This document shows positions 44,806 to 55,344 of a DNA stretch of 64,000 nucleotides, one piece after another (position 1 is the first letter of the stretch; each line of letters opens with the position of its first letter). Below the pieces are notes generated by a model that saw only the letters and a program-made list of their open reading frames with translations, was not told the origin of the DNA and did not search any database. Made by a program: the position numbers and the translations under genes. Source of the DNA: Gnetum montanum (taxonomy: Eukaryota > Streptophyta > Gnetopsida > Gnetales > Gnetaceae). The stretch lies in contig MNCI01021501.1 of NCBI GenBank assembly GCA_015680685.1, positions 537,806-601,805 of the forward strand, read 5' to 3'.

Positions 44806-45990
44806 ATGACTACTAAGGAGAAGACTAACTTAGATCTTGGACAAGAGATGCAAGAGCTTAAAGACTCTTTTAAGGCTTTTTTGATTGGAATGCAAGAAGT
44901 TATTTCCAAAGTAAGAATTGGCAAATACCAAGATTGTTTAGAAACTTCAAGAGGAAGCAACAAAAAATTGAAGATGAGAATCCTTTTGCACCATTGCAAG
45001 GATCAAGAGAAGATATGATCAAAGAACTCCAAGGAGAGATAGGACTAAAATTCAAAGGTATGAGCTATGGTTTCCTTTCAATAATGAGGAACATTATGAT
45101 GCAAGATTTGTAAAGATGTTAAGAAGTGCTTCTAGAGTCCCTCATGTGGATATTTTCTTTATCAAAGGTGTTGAAGTTATAGAATTCTTTCTTTTTTGGC
45201 TTAGAATTGTGAATAAGTATTTTCTCATTGAGGAACTTTCTAGTGAGACAATGATCCATGTTATTGAGAGAAAAATTGAAGGATTGGTAGCTAAACGGTG
45301 GAACAAGGAATATCTCAAATACCTTGAAGAACATGGAAGATCTATCGAGAGTTGGAAACTCATGGAGTTCATGCTAAAGAAAAAATTTTAGAAGACATCC
45401 TTCCATCATGAAACCATCAAGAAGCTAAAATTTCTCAAACAAGGAGATTAAGAGGTAAAGGATTTTTATGTTGAATTTTTTAAAGCCTTTGAAATGGCTA
45501 ATGTTCATTGGACTGAGTATGAACAAGTTTCTAACTTCATTAGTGGATTAAGGATGCAATGTTAGCAAGAATTAGCATTCTATGAGCCTAATACTCTTGA
45601 TGAAGCTTATGATCTTGCTCTCAAGGCTAAAATGAAAATCACAAAATTTGGCCTAAAGAAGAATAAATATCATAAGAAAAAGGATGAGAAAGACACAGCT
45701 CACAAGTCAAAGAGATCATCCAAGGAGGATGGTAAAGATGAGCCCAAGAAGAAGGAAAGAGAGCCCACTTCACCTAGAGGGAAATAAGAAGGGAATGATC
45801 TCCAAGAGGTAAAGATATATGGTACAATTGTGATGAATCAAGTCATAGACAATGGAAATGTACAAAGCAAAAGAAGAATGCCTATAAGGATAAGGAAATT
45901 CAAACTATGCAAGATGATGAACCTAAATATTTAAAGAAGGTATGTGAACATGAGCCTTTACATACTATTGACCAAAGTGAATCGAATACT
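44806..45990 (+). pseudogene. E5 gag with degenerate zinc knuckle
   Basis: The ATG at 44806 opens a 70-codon frame (coil with Leu-Gly-Gln-Glu-Met-Gln-Glu-Leu). After a frame change gag continues at 45020-45660. The core contains Tyr-Asp-Ala-Arg-Phe, a Phe-Phe-Leu-Phe-Trp-Leu-Arg-Ile-Val-Asn-Lys helix, a Val-Ala-Lys-Arg-Trp-Asn segment and Trp-Lys-Leu-Met-Glu-Phe-Met-Leu. Stops TAG (about 45388), TAA (about 45448) and TAG (about 45562) follow. A Lys/Glu/Asp-rich basic linker precedes the knuckle at 45820-45861. It reads W-x2-C-x4-H-x4-C, with the first Cys turned to Trp. The layout matches the gypsy gag family in which gag and protease are joined. Confidence 0.75.
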
Positions 45991-46361
45991 TGTGCTTTTG
46001 TTAAACATGTTAGTGCTAATGAGGATGTTATGAAGAAGATTTTATTTAGAACTCATTGTGATGTTAAGGGATATTCATTGAGTGTGCTCATTGATAATGA
46101 AACTCAAGAAAATGTGATTTTAGCTAAGGTAGTGAAGTCATTAAGTTTACCCATAATTCCTTACCCTAATCCATACAAAGTGCATTGGTTAATGAAGATT
46201 CATTATAAGCAAGTTAAGAAACATTTCCTTATTGATTTTTTCATTGGGAGTTTTCATGATCAAATTCTTTGTGATGTATTTCCTATTGATTGTTCAGATC
46301 TCATATTTGGTAGGCCATGAAATTATGATAACAAGGTTGTTTTTGATGATGAAAATAATAG
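45991..46361 (+). pseudogene. E5 aspartic protease (retropepsin-like)
   Basis: The open frame from 45907 to 46320 carries the protease. Leu-Ile-Asp-Asn-Glu-Thr (about 46087-46104) stands where the D-(S/T/G)-G active site is expected. Next are Glu-Asn-Val-Ile-Leu, Leu-Ser-Leu-Pro-Ile-Ile-Pro-Tyr-Pro-Asn-Pro-Tyr-Lys, Phe-Ile-Gly-Ser-Phe-His-Asp-Gln-Ile-Leu-Cys-Asp-Val-Phe-Pro, and Leu-Ile-Phe-Gly-Arg-Pro at 46298-46317. The following codon TGA replaces the Trp that is nearly always found in G-R-P-W. Reading continues as Asn-Tyr-Asp-Asn-Lys-Val-Val-Phe. The altered active site shows it is inactive. Confidence 0.82.
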
Positions 46362-46562
46362 TTGGACTTTAATGAGGTTGGTAATTTAAATTTTTCATTA
46401 ATGCTTCCTAGTTATAAAGAGATTGTAAGGGTGAATGCTATTTGTGATGATGAAATTTTCTTTGAATCTAAAGAGGATGCATTTGATCTAGATGTTTTTA
46501 CTGATTGTGTGGAGTCTTATATGAATGAGAAAACGTTTGTTGGTACTACTATTCAATATTGA
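46362..46562 (+). pseudogene. E5 short open stretch after protease
   Basis: 66 codons are open, with Leu-Pro-Ser-Tyr-Lys-Glu followed by an acidic Glu/Asp-rich part. In related gypsy polyproteins this is the linker after protease and before RT. It ends at TGA (46560-46562), and what follows is not RT. I recognise no domain. Confidence 0.5.
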
Positions 46563-46982
46563 GTGTTGATGGTAGTAGTATATTGGTTTATGCTTTTGGG
46601 CACTTGTGTAGATGATGGACTAAAATTTGTATTGGAAAAAAAATGCTGGAAGAATAAGAAAGAAGAGTTGGAAATAAGTGGAGAAATGCCATTGCTATTT
46701 GGGCATAGGGCAAGGAGGCCTACTCCATGGATTTATGTTAACAATTATTTTTCTAGATTCTTGTATTACTTTTGTGCAGGTTCGAGTCATTATGAGAATG
46801 CAAAGAAAGCATTCCAAGGAGATACTCAAATAAAGAAAGCATGGTGGGGCATGAGAGAAATCCTCCATGGGAAAGGGAAGCTAAAAACCAAAACCTTAAA
46901 TGATACTTATTCTCATGTTTGTAATGCATGGATTCATGATTGTTACGATGACCTTGAGTCATGGGAGCATGGCGCCTTCTAG
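46563..46982 (+). CDS. Intact 139-codon ORF of unknown function in E5
   Basis: This frame is uninterrupted while neighbours are full of stops. It begins with a hydrophobic segment (Val-Val-Val-Tyr-Trp-Phe-Met-Leu-Leu, possibly one membrane span). It continues with a basic Lys/Glu stretch, an Arg-Arg-Pro-Thr-Pro-Trp-Ile-Tyr-Val-Asn segment and an aromatic Phe-Ser-Arg-Phe-Leu-Tyr-Tyr-Phe. It ends with Trp-Trp-Gly-Met-Arg-Glu-Ile-Leu and Trp-Ile-His-Asp-Cys-Tyr-Asp-Asp. It sits where pol would be, just before the polypurine tract. It resembles no retroelement domain I know. It may be captured DNA that happens to be open, and expression is unproven. Confidence 0.35.
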   Translation: MLMVVVYWFMLLGTCVDDGLKFVLEKKCWKNKKEELEISGEMPLLFGHRARRPTPWIYVNNYFSRFLYYFCAGSSHYENAKKAFQGDTQIKKAWWGMREILHGKGKLKTKTLNDTYSHVCNAWIHDCYDDLESWEHGAF

Positions 46983-47013
46983 CTTATAAAAGGTCACGAA
47001 TCATGATATTTTT

Positions 47014-47027
47014 AAGGGTGGAAGAGC
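47014..47027 (+). other. Polypurine tract of E5
   Basis: AAGGGTGGAAGAGC lies directly before TAGTGTAAGG, the start of the 3' LTR. It is purine-rich on the plus strand as expected. Confidence 0.75.
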
Positions 47028-48003
47028 TAGTGTAAGGACACCTCTTCCAATTCTTTTATTCTACACTACATTCTATGTGTATTTTTATGTTGATTTTGTT
47101 GAGGGTGATTCTTGGATCTTTTGGCATGTTTTGGGCTCATTTGAATGATTTTAGGGGGTTCTAGGGTCTATGGGAAATTTTTTGGAAACATTTAGAGGTT
47201 CCAAACATCAAAATGAGAATTTTTTATTTTTGACATCCATAGGATACACGTCCAACTAGAAATATGGACATCCCACCTTGGATGTCCAATGTGAAGTGTA
47301 GACATGCAAAGACTAGGTAGACATCTACTAAAAATAGTAGATATCTAACTTGAGAGCAAGGCTTTCATAATAGACATCCCAAAAAAGCCATAGATGACCT
47401 AGACACATAGGGAAACTTTTGAAAACTCCTATTCCAATTTGGGAAATAGCCAAAGAAAAATGGAAATAGCCAAAGAAAGATGGAAATAGCTAGGAAGAAG
47501 GTGAGAAGACTTGGAAAACATCTAAACTCAAGTTGAGTTGAGAAAATATTTCTAGGGCTTTTATCTTTTGGTTACTTATAAATATTAATGAAATTCACCA
47601 TTTTTGATACCTAACCATAACCAAAAGCAAGAGAGAAAGAACTCTTGAGGGAAGAAAGCTTGTGCAATAAGAGAGCTTGTGTAAGGAAGTTGAGTGAGAG
47701 GCAAGGGAGAGCACTTGAGAGAGGTTAGGAGAATTTCTTATAAGTGTCTTGTCTTGAGCTTGGACTCCATTGTGAGCAATTGAGGATTCACAGGAGACAA
47801 GTGTGGCCTCTAAGATCCTTGGGAGAATTTTGAGTTAATCTTGGCTTGTCATTTAATGTATTTTCTATGTATTTTGATAATTTTCTTAATATAAGAATAT
47901 TTTCTCTATTTTATTGTGTTGTTTTTATTTTCTAAGCTATATCTGCTTAGAAGTTGTGGATTGGGTCCTATTTAGGTATATTGAGGTACAACCCCCTGCA
48001 TCA
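47028..48003 (+). repeat. 3' LTR of E5
   Basis: It is 976 bases, from TAGTGTAAGGACACC to CCCCCTGCATCA. It matches the 5' LTR throughout. GACATCC/GATGTCC words lie at 47265-47370, and TATAAATA at about 47577. A short AAATGGAAATAGCCAAAGA unit is duplicated at about 47458-47490. Confidence 0.82.
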
Positions 48004-48008
48004 AGTAC

Positions 48009-49457
48009 TAATTCTAAAACAAACCACATACTCTTTGAAATTTAATGTTGAATTCTCTAATTGATTCCTTGAAACCTTGTTTATTTGAGCTTGTTGACTA
48101 TAGAGCTAATGTTGTTCAATTTAATTACTACATTGGACTATGAATAAGGCTTTCAGATCATCCTAGCTAGCAATGCTATTTTTTGATAAATTGGAATACC
48201 AAATTTCAATAATGTCTCTAAGATTTCCCACAAACAACCTACTAGCTTGGTCTTGATGTTGAATGTTCTTATGAACTAAAGATAATTCAAATAAATGCAT
48301 ATATTCTAATGCTAAATAAGCTTTTCCAAGACTATGTGGCTTTCATAATTACTTATAAGCAGCTTTTGGAATTTCATTATATGCATTTAACTCCAAAGAT
48401 ATAGGAAGTTGAAGTGGATTTATAGGGAGAGGGTTTGCTATGATATGCAAATTTTAAGTCCTTCTATATGATCCTATTTATTATCTAGCTTTTCTTTTAA
48501 ATAATAAACATTTAATTAAGGGTCATACTCTAGTCTCTCTAGTTCTTACTCTACTATTTAGATTTCAAATTAAAGGCTCAGAGTCTTCTTCTTTTGATGA
48601 CACTCCTACATTAATCTTCAACAAATTAACTAGACTTTTAAAAAATTCTAACCTATCTAATAATTCACTCAAGAGATAGACTAAACTAACTAATTTAATC
48701 TAACATCGCTCTTCTTCTAGCACTAGTTAAACTATTGGTGTAGGATTATGGCCCAGGCCTAAAACAATTTGGGTACTCATTTTAGGTGGTTGTTGGTCTC
48801 TAGTTTCACTAAGGCATGAATAGGATAGCTTTTTCTAGTTTTAAATGAGCTAATTATTGCTAAATATATATTTACTTGTCAAATGTTAAAAGCTTTGTCT
48901 CTGTTTATAATTGCTAATATTGAGCTTCCTATTCTAGCTACCTTCAATTCTAACTATTTATTTTAAATGACTTTTCAATCATTAAGCTCTAAAACTCCAC
49001 ATAGCTATATTAGTGAACAAATAATTTTATAAAATATATCATTCTACGAATTTGAACTATTTGTTAATATAGTTCCCAAAAGCTATATTTTACCAAAGGA
49101 ATGTTATATGGAGGCAAAATCTAACATTAAAGGACTATTCAAAAAGCTTGAAATCATATACAGAACAACACTAATTTCATGTTTAGATTGTGCTAAACTA
49201 ACACCTTAAAATAGCTATCTCATTTAATGAGAATAATAAAAATAAGCTAAATCTTTGTCTTTCCTAAAAATAGGTTATTCCAAAAAATTTTGTTCACTGA
49301 AACATAGCTATATGTAGCTCTAGCTAAATAAGTAAAAAACTATCTAATAAAATTTTTAATTAAAAGAGAAGCTAGAAAAGAAAATCTAAACACGTTTTAG
49401 AATTCCATTATCAAAAAATCCCTTTACAAGCTTTCTTCCAAAAACTTCATCCCCCAA
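48009..49457 (-). pseudogene. E4 gag capsid part (right of E5)
   Basis: On the minus strand, about 48420-48010 reads Ala-Leu-Glu-Tyr-Met-His-Leu-Phe-Glu, Arg-Leu-Phe-Val-Gly-Asn-Leu-Arg-Asp, Ile-Glu-Ile-Trp-Tyr-Ser-Asn-Leu, a Leu-Lys-Ala-Leu-Phe helix and Phe-Lys-Glu-Ser-Ile-Arg-Glu-Phe-Asn-Ile-Lys-Phe. This is the retrotransposon gag core with its W-Y-x-x-L element. The frame runs straight into the part left of E5. From 48450 to 49457 only AT-rich leader-like sequence is seen, and a PBS could not be identified next to the LTR. Confidence 0.7.
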
Positions 49458-49499
49458 TACCCCCTTTATAAGTCTATTCATAGCTTTATAAAGTAGCTT

Positions 49500-52330
49500 T
49501 TAAAAATTACAATATTTACAAATTTATGACTTAATTAATTTCATAGTGTCCTCATAAAGTTGTAGGTTGTTTAATAGCTATTCAACTGCTTAGTATGCCT
49601 TCTTGATTTTCTAAATTTGATGCCCTATTATTGGTAACTATTAGAATATTTTTTCATAAGTAAATAAAATATTTATTTCTTGATTCAATATATTTGTATA
49701 TGTATGATTAAGCTTCTTAATAATTTCTTCTGCTTTTGCTTCATTAGCTCCTAATTCGACTAATGAATTAGTTAGGTCATTCAATGCTACTATTGTGTTT
49801 AAACAAATTTGTTCTAGCTTCAACTTCCTTGATTAATGTGTGTCACTATTCTTACAGTTTTTATCATTATATTATCTAGAAAATCCTTTTTAAATGGTGG
49901 TAGTGCTTCCCTTATTTTAGTAGCTATTCTTACCAAATTCTATACCCTTTGAACTATTTAAGTAAATATAGCTTAATTTTTCTTAGCTTCTTCTATCTCA
50001 ACCTAGGTATCTTACATCCATTCTTTTTTATAATTAAATTCAATAGTTAATTCCTAAAAATTTGGTTACAGTAAATAAGTATGATCTAGAGCTTTTGTCT
50101 TCTTGGCTTGTTTCAATTTAGATCTCATGATAGCTAATCTTTCTTCTAATTATAACATAGGTTGGTCATTTACATCCTTAGAGTCTTTTAAACCTTTCTT
50201 TAATTTAGCTATTTCCTACTTATTTTGTACTAAAAATTATTTAACCACAACTATTCTACTATCAATGACTTATTTCATATCTTTGATTACATGTCATAAT
50301 GCAACATTATAAGCTTCTATCCTCTAGTTTGAGAGTCATGTTTCTTATAAGGAAATATGACACTCGTTTTACTTTCTAGTTTTGTTTGAAGCCTTTAGCT
50401 TAGAATTATTCTTCCTCATTTTTCCTTTACCTTAAAAGATAAAACTACTCTTTTCATTAGATGTCCTAAGAAGAAATCTAGAGTTGTTAAAGCTAATGAT
50501 GAGCTTTCCCCTTCTTTCTAATGTTTCTATTGCTCTACTAGCCACTGCTACTCAAGTAGCTCCTGTTGCTATTATTGTTACTATCACTTTTCAAGAAGAT
50601 CTTATTATTATTGTTTTTTTAATAGCTCTTATTATTATTTTTTCTTATTTTATTTTATCCTATAAATTCTTATTTTTCTAGCTCCTTTAACCATTGCATA
50701 TTCAGTACTACTAGGTGGGAACCTCTCATCAAGCATAACTTCTTAAGGATCTTCAAGTTTCCAAGAGAATTAATTTTCTTAAATTAAATTCAAATATTTA
50801 TGTAGAAAATATTTAACCAAAGGATGATCTCTTCTCTGAATCCATCTACAAACTTCTACAATTGGTTAATCACATGAGAAGATTGGAAGCTTCATTGATA
50901 AACTTCTTCTTACTTGTTCTAGCATTTCATCTTTGGCTTGATTTACTTTCTTAACTATATATTTCCAATATATCATATCTACTTCATTAGGTTGATATAC
51001 CTTTTGAGTCTTTATGGTTGAATATATTCTCTTAGGAGCTATAGGAAAATCACACTACTCTTTATATCTCTTAGTTATTCTTTTAAGATGTCTTGTATTA
51101 TTAAATTCCCAAAAGCCAAATTTCAAAGGAAACACATCTTTATGCTTGTAATCATGTCTTAACAGGTTTCTCAAATTTTTATTTCTACTTCTATAGTTGT
51201 TAAATATGGAGCTACAAACCTTGAAAGCTTATATTCCTAGCCTTCACATTCTTCTATTAAAATTTGAGTATACTAGGCAAGAACAAAAATAGCTCCATGA
51301 CATTTGTTCTCGATCTTATTAATAATTTTCTAATCTACCCATGGTGGAAAAGCTCATAAGACAAACTTAAACAAATGAGTATATCCATAGTTCATTAAAA
51401 CCTTTATGGCTTGGGCATCAAGGTAACTCTTTTGATAGATGATTGGAAAAAGCCATAGTAGGGGTCCTCAAACTAAGCTCTATGATATGGTCCACACTTG
51501 ATAAAGATTAGGGCTATTTGCTCAAGCTTTAAAATCTCACTCAGCAAGAAATCCATTAAAATTGAGCTTTAGATTCAACTCAGTTTCTTATCCATTAATC
51601 TCTGCTAAGCTCTACTATAATATATCATTCATATACTAGAATGGGAAGAAAATATTGTCATTTTCTAAGGCTACCCAAACCTAAACATGATAATCTACAA
51701 TACAATTAATCCCATAGCTTGAACTGAAATAAAAAGCTGAAATAAAAATTTGGTATGAGAACCTCAATTTTGTTACCCTAGGGATAGCATTTCAATAGCC
51801 CAAAATATTTGCAACCTATGTTGGAGGAGGTTTTGCAGCTCTTCCAATGTCTAGATGATGCCAAAATCCCCTGCTCAATATTTCCTCATTAAACTATTGG
51901 ACATATCCTTAACTAATTTCAAGCTCTAAAAGGTCATAGAGCTCATATGATTCTTTACACTAATATTAATAAAATGCTCTATATTCCCTACGAAATAAAG
52001 GTTTTCTCTCTTATAAATTATTTTTGCAATTAGACAATTAATGAAATATCTTATCATATTGGTCCTACTTATAATCCCAAGCTTGTGAAGACCTATTTTC
52101 TCATAAACATTATATTAATCCTCCATTGTTTCTAAGCTTTTGAGCCATGTCCTTTCAATTGGATCATGGTCTTCATTGAAATTGAATAATTCCTTTTCAT
52201 CTTGTTCCATCTCTAAGCATTTAATGTTATTCCATTGTTGTAATTGATAGATGTTTAATTTAAAATGCTATAGGTATTCTAAGAAGCTAAAAGTATCAAC
52301 ATCATTAAACTTCTATGGCACTTCTTCTCT
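49500..52330 (-). pseudogene. Long decayed ORF inside the E4 LTR
   Basis: Read on the minus strand with several frame changes, coding sense runs from about 52330 to 49500. Parts in order: Trp-Asn-Asn-Ile-Lys-Cys-Leu-Glu and Glu-Arg-Thr-Trp-Leu-Lys-Ser-Leu (about 52230-52140); a hydrophobic Tyr-Phe-Ile-Asn-Cys-Leu-Ile-Ala; Phe-Trp-His-His-Leu-Asp-Ile-Gly (about 51865); Tyr-Leu-Asp-Ala-Gln-Ala-Ile-Lys-Val-Leu-Met-Asn-Tyr-Gly (about 51430); Asp-Met-Ile-Tyr-Trp-Lys-Tyr-Ile-Val (about 50975); and His-Pro-Leu-Val-Lys-Tyr (about 50825). A Glu/Asn/Leu-rich coil closes it at 49823-49641. Stops are mostly TAG in place of Gln. No known family was recognised. The coil end also survives in the left LTR. 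Confidence 0.5.
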
Positions 52331-52729
52331 CTTCTTATGAGATATTTTGAACTGAATTTATAAAGAGTTCTATAAAAAAAAGCTTAATTTAGAATATTTT
52401 CTTGTATTCATAGTGTAGCTCTCACTATGTTCTTTGACAATGCTTTGTATTTTCTTGGTACTAGCTATGTAATTGAAAATTCAGCATAGATCTATAAATT
52501 AATAATCAAAGCTTTGATTCTAATTCAATTGCTTGAGGAAAAGTGATTAGAATTATCTTTTGACACATATTTTATGTTTTTAAATTCATATAGCTACTTC
52601 TTTGGTGCCATTAATGTTCATGAACTTCAATACAAATAGTTTTGCTCTTATGCTAAGATTATATTTCATCAATTTTATGTTAAGATAATTGGGAGCTAAT
52701 AGGATAATGTGTCATGTAAGTGGAACCAT

Positions 52730-54720
52730 TTTATAGAACCATATTTTGTTTCTACTGGCTTTGAAGATGAAATAAGCTTGCTTACATGGCTAGTAGAACC
52801 AAATCCAAGCTATTTCATAGAACTAATTTTTGGTTCTACTTGTTTCATGACGTATAAAATCGAAAAGGAGATCTTGCTTTAGAATTAGTTCTAAGCTTGT
52901 AATGACATGTGGCTTTATGTCTTCTTACACAATATACATTTAAAGTCTTGGTTATTCTTTTAAATTCATGAGACTCTTATACGACCAATTTTGGTTCTAA
53001 GAACCTTTTGCTAATGTGGCTCTTTATTAAGCTTCGATCTTCCCCAATTCTCTTTTTTGTTAATCATTGATTTTCTTTGATCTACCAAGCTAGATTAAAA
53101 TTATAGTTAAGCATGTACATAAAACATGCTTATTACTGTATCATGGAGTCCATATTCCTAAGATAAAATTTAAATTTTTAGATAGAGCTCTTTTACAATC
53201 TTACGTGGCTTATGAAACCTGTTCATAGAACCTTTTTTTTTTTTCTACAAATTCTTCTCTTATCACAAGCTGAGGTGGTAGAACTGATTTAAAGCTAGTT
53301 TATAAAACCAAAATTTGGTTCTATGAACATTCCTCTATTCTTGAGCTTATGTTGCTTTTTAATATTTTTAATATCTACTTAGCTCAAATCTTTTAATATT
53401 TTCCATATGCTAAGCCTTACTTAGCTTTCATTTGCTGAGTTGGGTTAAAATCACAATTGAGCTTGTGTAGAATTTATACTTATTATTTTGTTACGGGTCC
53501 CATATCTAAGCTTGAAAAATAAGATTTTTCTCTGATTCTTGACACTAACTTAACTTGTAGAACCAATTTAGCTCTTATTTGAAGAACCCTTTTTTGTTTT
53601 ATGAACTTGTTCTAAACTAAAAGCCAACATGATTTCTAGAACCAAATTAAAGTTCACTTGTAAAACTAAGTTTTGATTCTACATACTAACTAGCCTAGAT
53701 AACATGGTAAAACTAAAAATAAGCTTACTATGCTTCTTTTTATGTTGCAAATAACTCTTACTTGTAGAACAACTTTTGAGTTTTACTTATAAAATCATCT
53801 TTCTTGATATTAATCACTAATGTGGTTTTTAGAACCATTTTGGAATTTTCTTGTAGAACCAATATTTGGTTCTATGAAACATGTCCTTAGCTTTTGGTGA
53901 TGTGACTTTTGTGAATGAGATTTTTTAAAAGAATCTAACCTCACTTATGTTTGTCAAGAGGTTACTAGCTAACATGGCTTGTAAAACAAATTTTCAACTT
54001 CATAGAACCAAATTTTAGTTCTCTAAAGGTCATCTTCTCAAATCTAACATGGCAAACGATGGAAACTTTCTTTCATAGAATTAGTTTTATTCTTTTTATA
54101 GCACTCGCCTTTCTTTTCTTTTCTCTTTTTGGTTCTATAAATCAAGCTTCCCTTATTCAACTTACATGGCATATAATGTGAGCTTTACTTGACCTTTTTT
54201 AAGATTCAATGCTTTAAACCATTGTAAAACTAAGCTTCAAACCTTCAGTCAACTAATGTGACTTATGGAACCAATTGAGATTTTGTTCGTAGAATCTTTT
54301 TTATTCTATGAACTTATTCTAAGCTAAGCATTAACATGGTTTGTAGAACCTTTTTGGGTTTCCTTTAGAACCCTTTTTTTTTCTACAAACTACTTTAATT
54401 CTACAAGATGACATGGCTGCTAGATCTTTTTTGTAATTTCTAAAAAAGACTAAATTTTGGTTGTACAAATCTTTTCTCTTTAAATATGATATGGAAAAAT
54501 GACTTGAGATTTCTTTATAGAACTAATTTTACATCTCTATGTCAAACTAGATTTTGGTTCTACAAGCCTTTACTAATGCAACTTGAATTAGAGCTTCAAC
54601 CTTTTTCTACTTAAGAATTTATGTGAATGCTAACCTATTGTAACCTAACATGCCAGATCCAAATTTGAAGTCATTTTGTAGAACTAACTTTTTGGTTCTA
54701 TGAATTCCACATTCAAAATC
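52730..54720 (-). promoter_or_regulatory. GTAGAACC/GGTTCTAC inverted-pair array in the E4 LTR
   Basis: Dozens of GTAGAACC, ATAGAACC and GGTTCTAC/GGTTCTAT words occur, often as facing pairs about 10-25 bases apart. One pair at 53854-53874 forms a near-perfect 21-base palindrome, and it is kept at 37597-37617 in the other LTR. The array covers much of the LTR. A role in RNA hairpins or factor binding is inferred only. Confidence 0.6.
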
Positions 54721-55344
54721 AATTTCTCTTAATTTTGTGTGCCCTAAATAATCTTCATAAACTTGAACACATTATCCAAAGAAGCAATTCTTTAAATCAA
54801 ATTATACATAACAGGCTCTTTCCTTAAAAGCTTATTAGGGTGTAATAATTTTTTGTTTTAACCCTAATTATCCAATGTGGAAAAAGGACATCTTATAGAA
54901 TTAAATTAATTTGACTTAAAGTCTAGTTTTACATACCGATTTCATGAAGGTTAAACCAATGAGCTAATAAATATACTTAATTGCTAAATAATGTCTATGA
55001 TTTTTAATATTAAAATTTCCATCATTGAGAATTTTTCTCAAAACCTTAGCTATATGAACCAAACTCCCTTATTAATTGATTTTTGCAAACAATTTCCATT
55101 ACAAGCTTCATTACTTTCTCTAGGGATTTTTATATCGAGCACTCATGTTTTGCTAAATGAATTTATGAGCCCAGATTCAATGCACATTTGCAATCTATCT
55201 TATTAACCTTCTTAAGAACATGCTAAATTTTCTCATACCCCTTTTTCTCAAAATTTTCTATTTGAGTGAAGAGCTCATGAATAGCTTTTCAAATAAGCTT
55301 AACACTCCGAATGTTTACTGTTCCATAAAATGGTTGTTATAACA

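Larger units (their letters stand above)
43771..48003 (+). mobile_element. E5: gypsy element with gag and protease only, inserted into E4 gag
   Basis: It is 4233 bp with LTRs of 974 and 976 bases, initiator-Met PBS, gag, aspartic protease and two further open stretches, then a polypurine tract. The internal part is only 2.3 kb and has no RT, RNase H or integrase motif. Flanks AATAC (43766-43770) and AGTAC (48004-48008) form a target duplication with one transition. Removing E5 and one target copy leaves E4 gag in one frame across the joint, which proves the nesting. The LTRs differ clearly (by eye about one base in six), so the insertion is old and E4 older still. Confidence 0.85.
35924..55344 (-). 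mobile_element. E4: large Ty3/gypsy element with very long LTRs, host of E5
   Basis: On the minus strand the order is 5' LTR (55344-49458), gag (49457-48004, continuing at 43770 after E5), protease, RT, RNase H, integrase, an extra ORF, polypurine tract and 3' LTR (38962-35924). It is the most complete pol in the window. LTR edges TGTTAT...GGGGACA come from the point where left and right copies stop matching. The flanks do not form an obvious target duplication (CTCAG against ACGAA), so one end may be altered. The protease wording (Leu-Leu-Leu-Gly-Arg-Ser-Trp-Ser-x-Lys ... Ile-Asp-Tyr-Ser-His) belongs to a plant gypsy group with D-W-S-x-K-L and D-W-S-H-L. E5 inserted later. Confidence 0.8.
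49458..55344 (-). repeat. 5' LTR of E4 (5.9 kb, contains an ORF)
   Basis: This is the right-hand LTR of E4. It starts on the minus strand at 55344 (TGTTAT) and ends at 49458 (GGGGGTA, where the left copy has GGGGACA). It shares about 3.0 kb with the left LTR and keeps 2.7 kb more (50166-52871). The retained part includes further GTAGAACC/GGTTCTAC words (52780-52850) and a long decayed ORF. The shared blocks lie on both sides of the extra part, so a deletion in the left copy is more likely than an insertion here. Confidence 0.75.

Noticed and set aside
49500-52330. Integrated plant pararetrovirus gene
   Set aside because: No movement-protein, coat-protein or RT motif could be read, and LTR sequence of the gypsy element flanks it on both sides.
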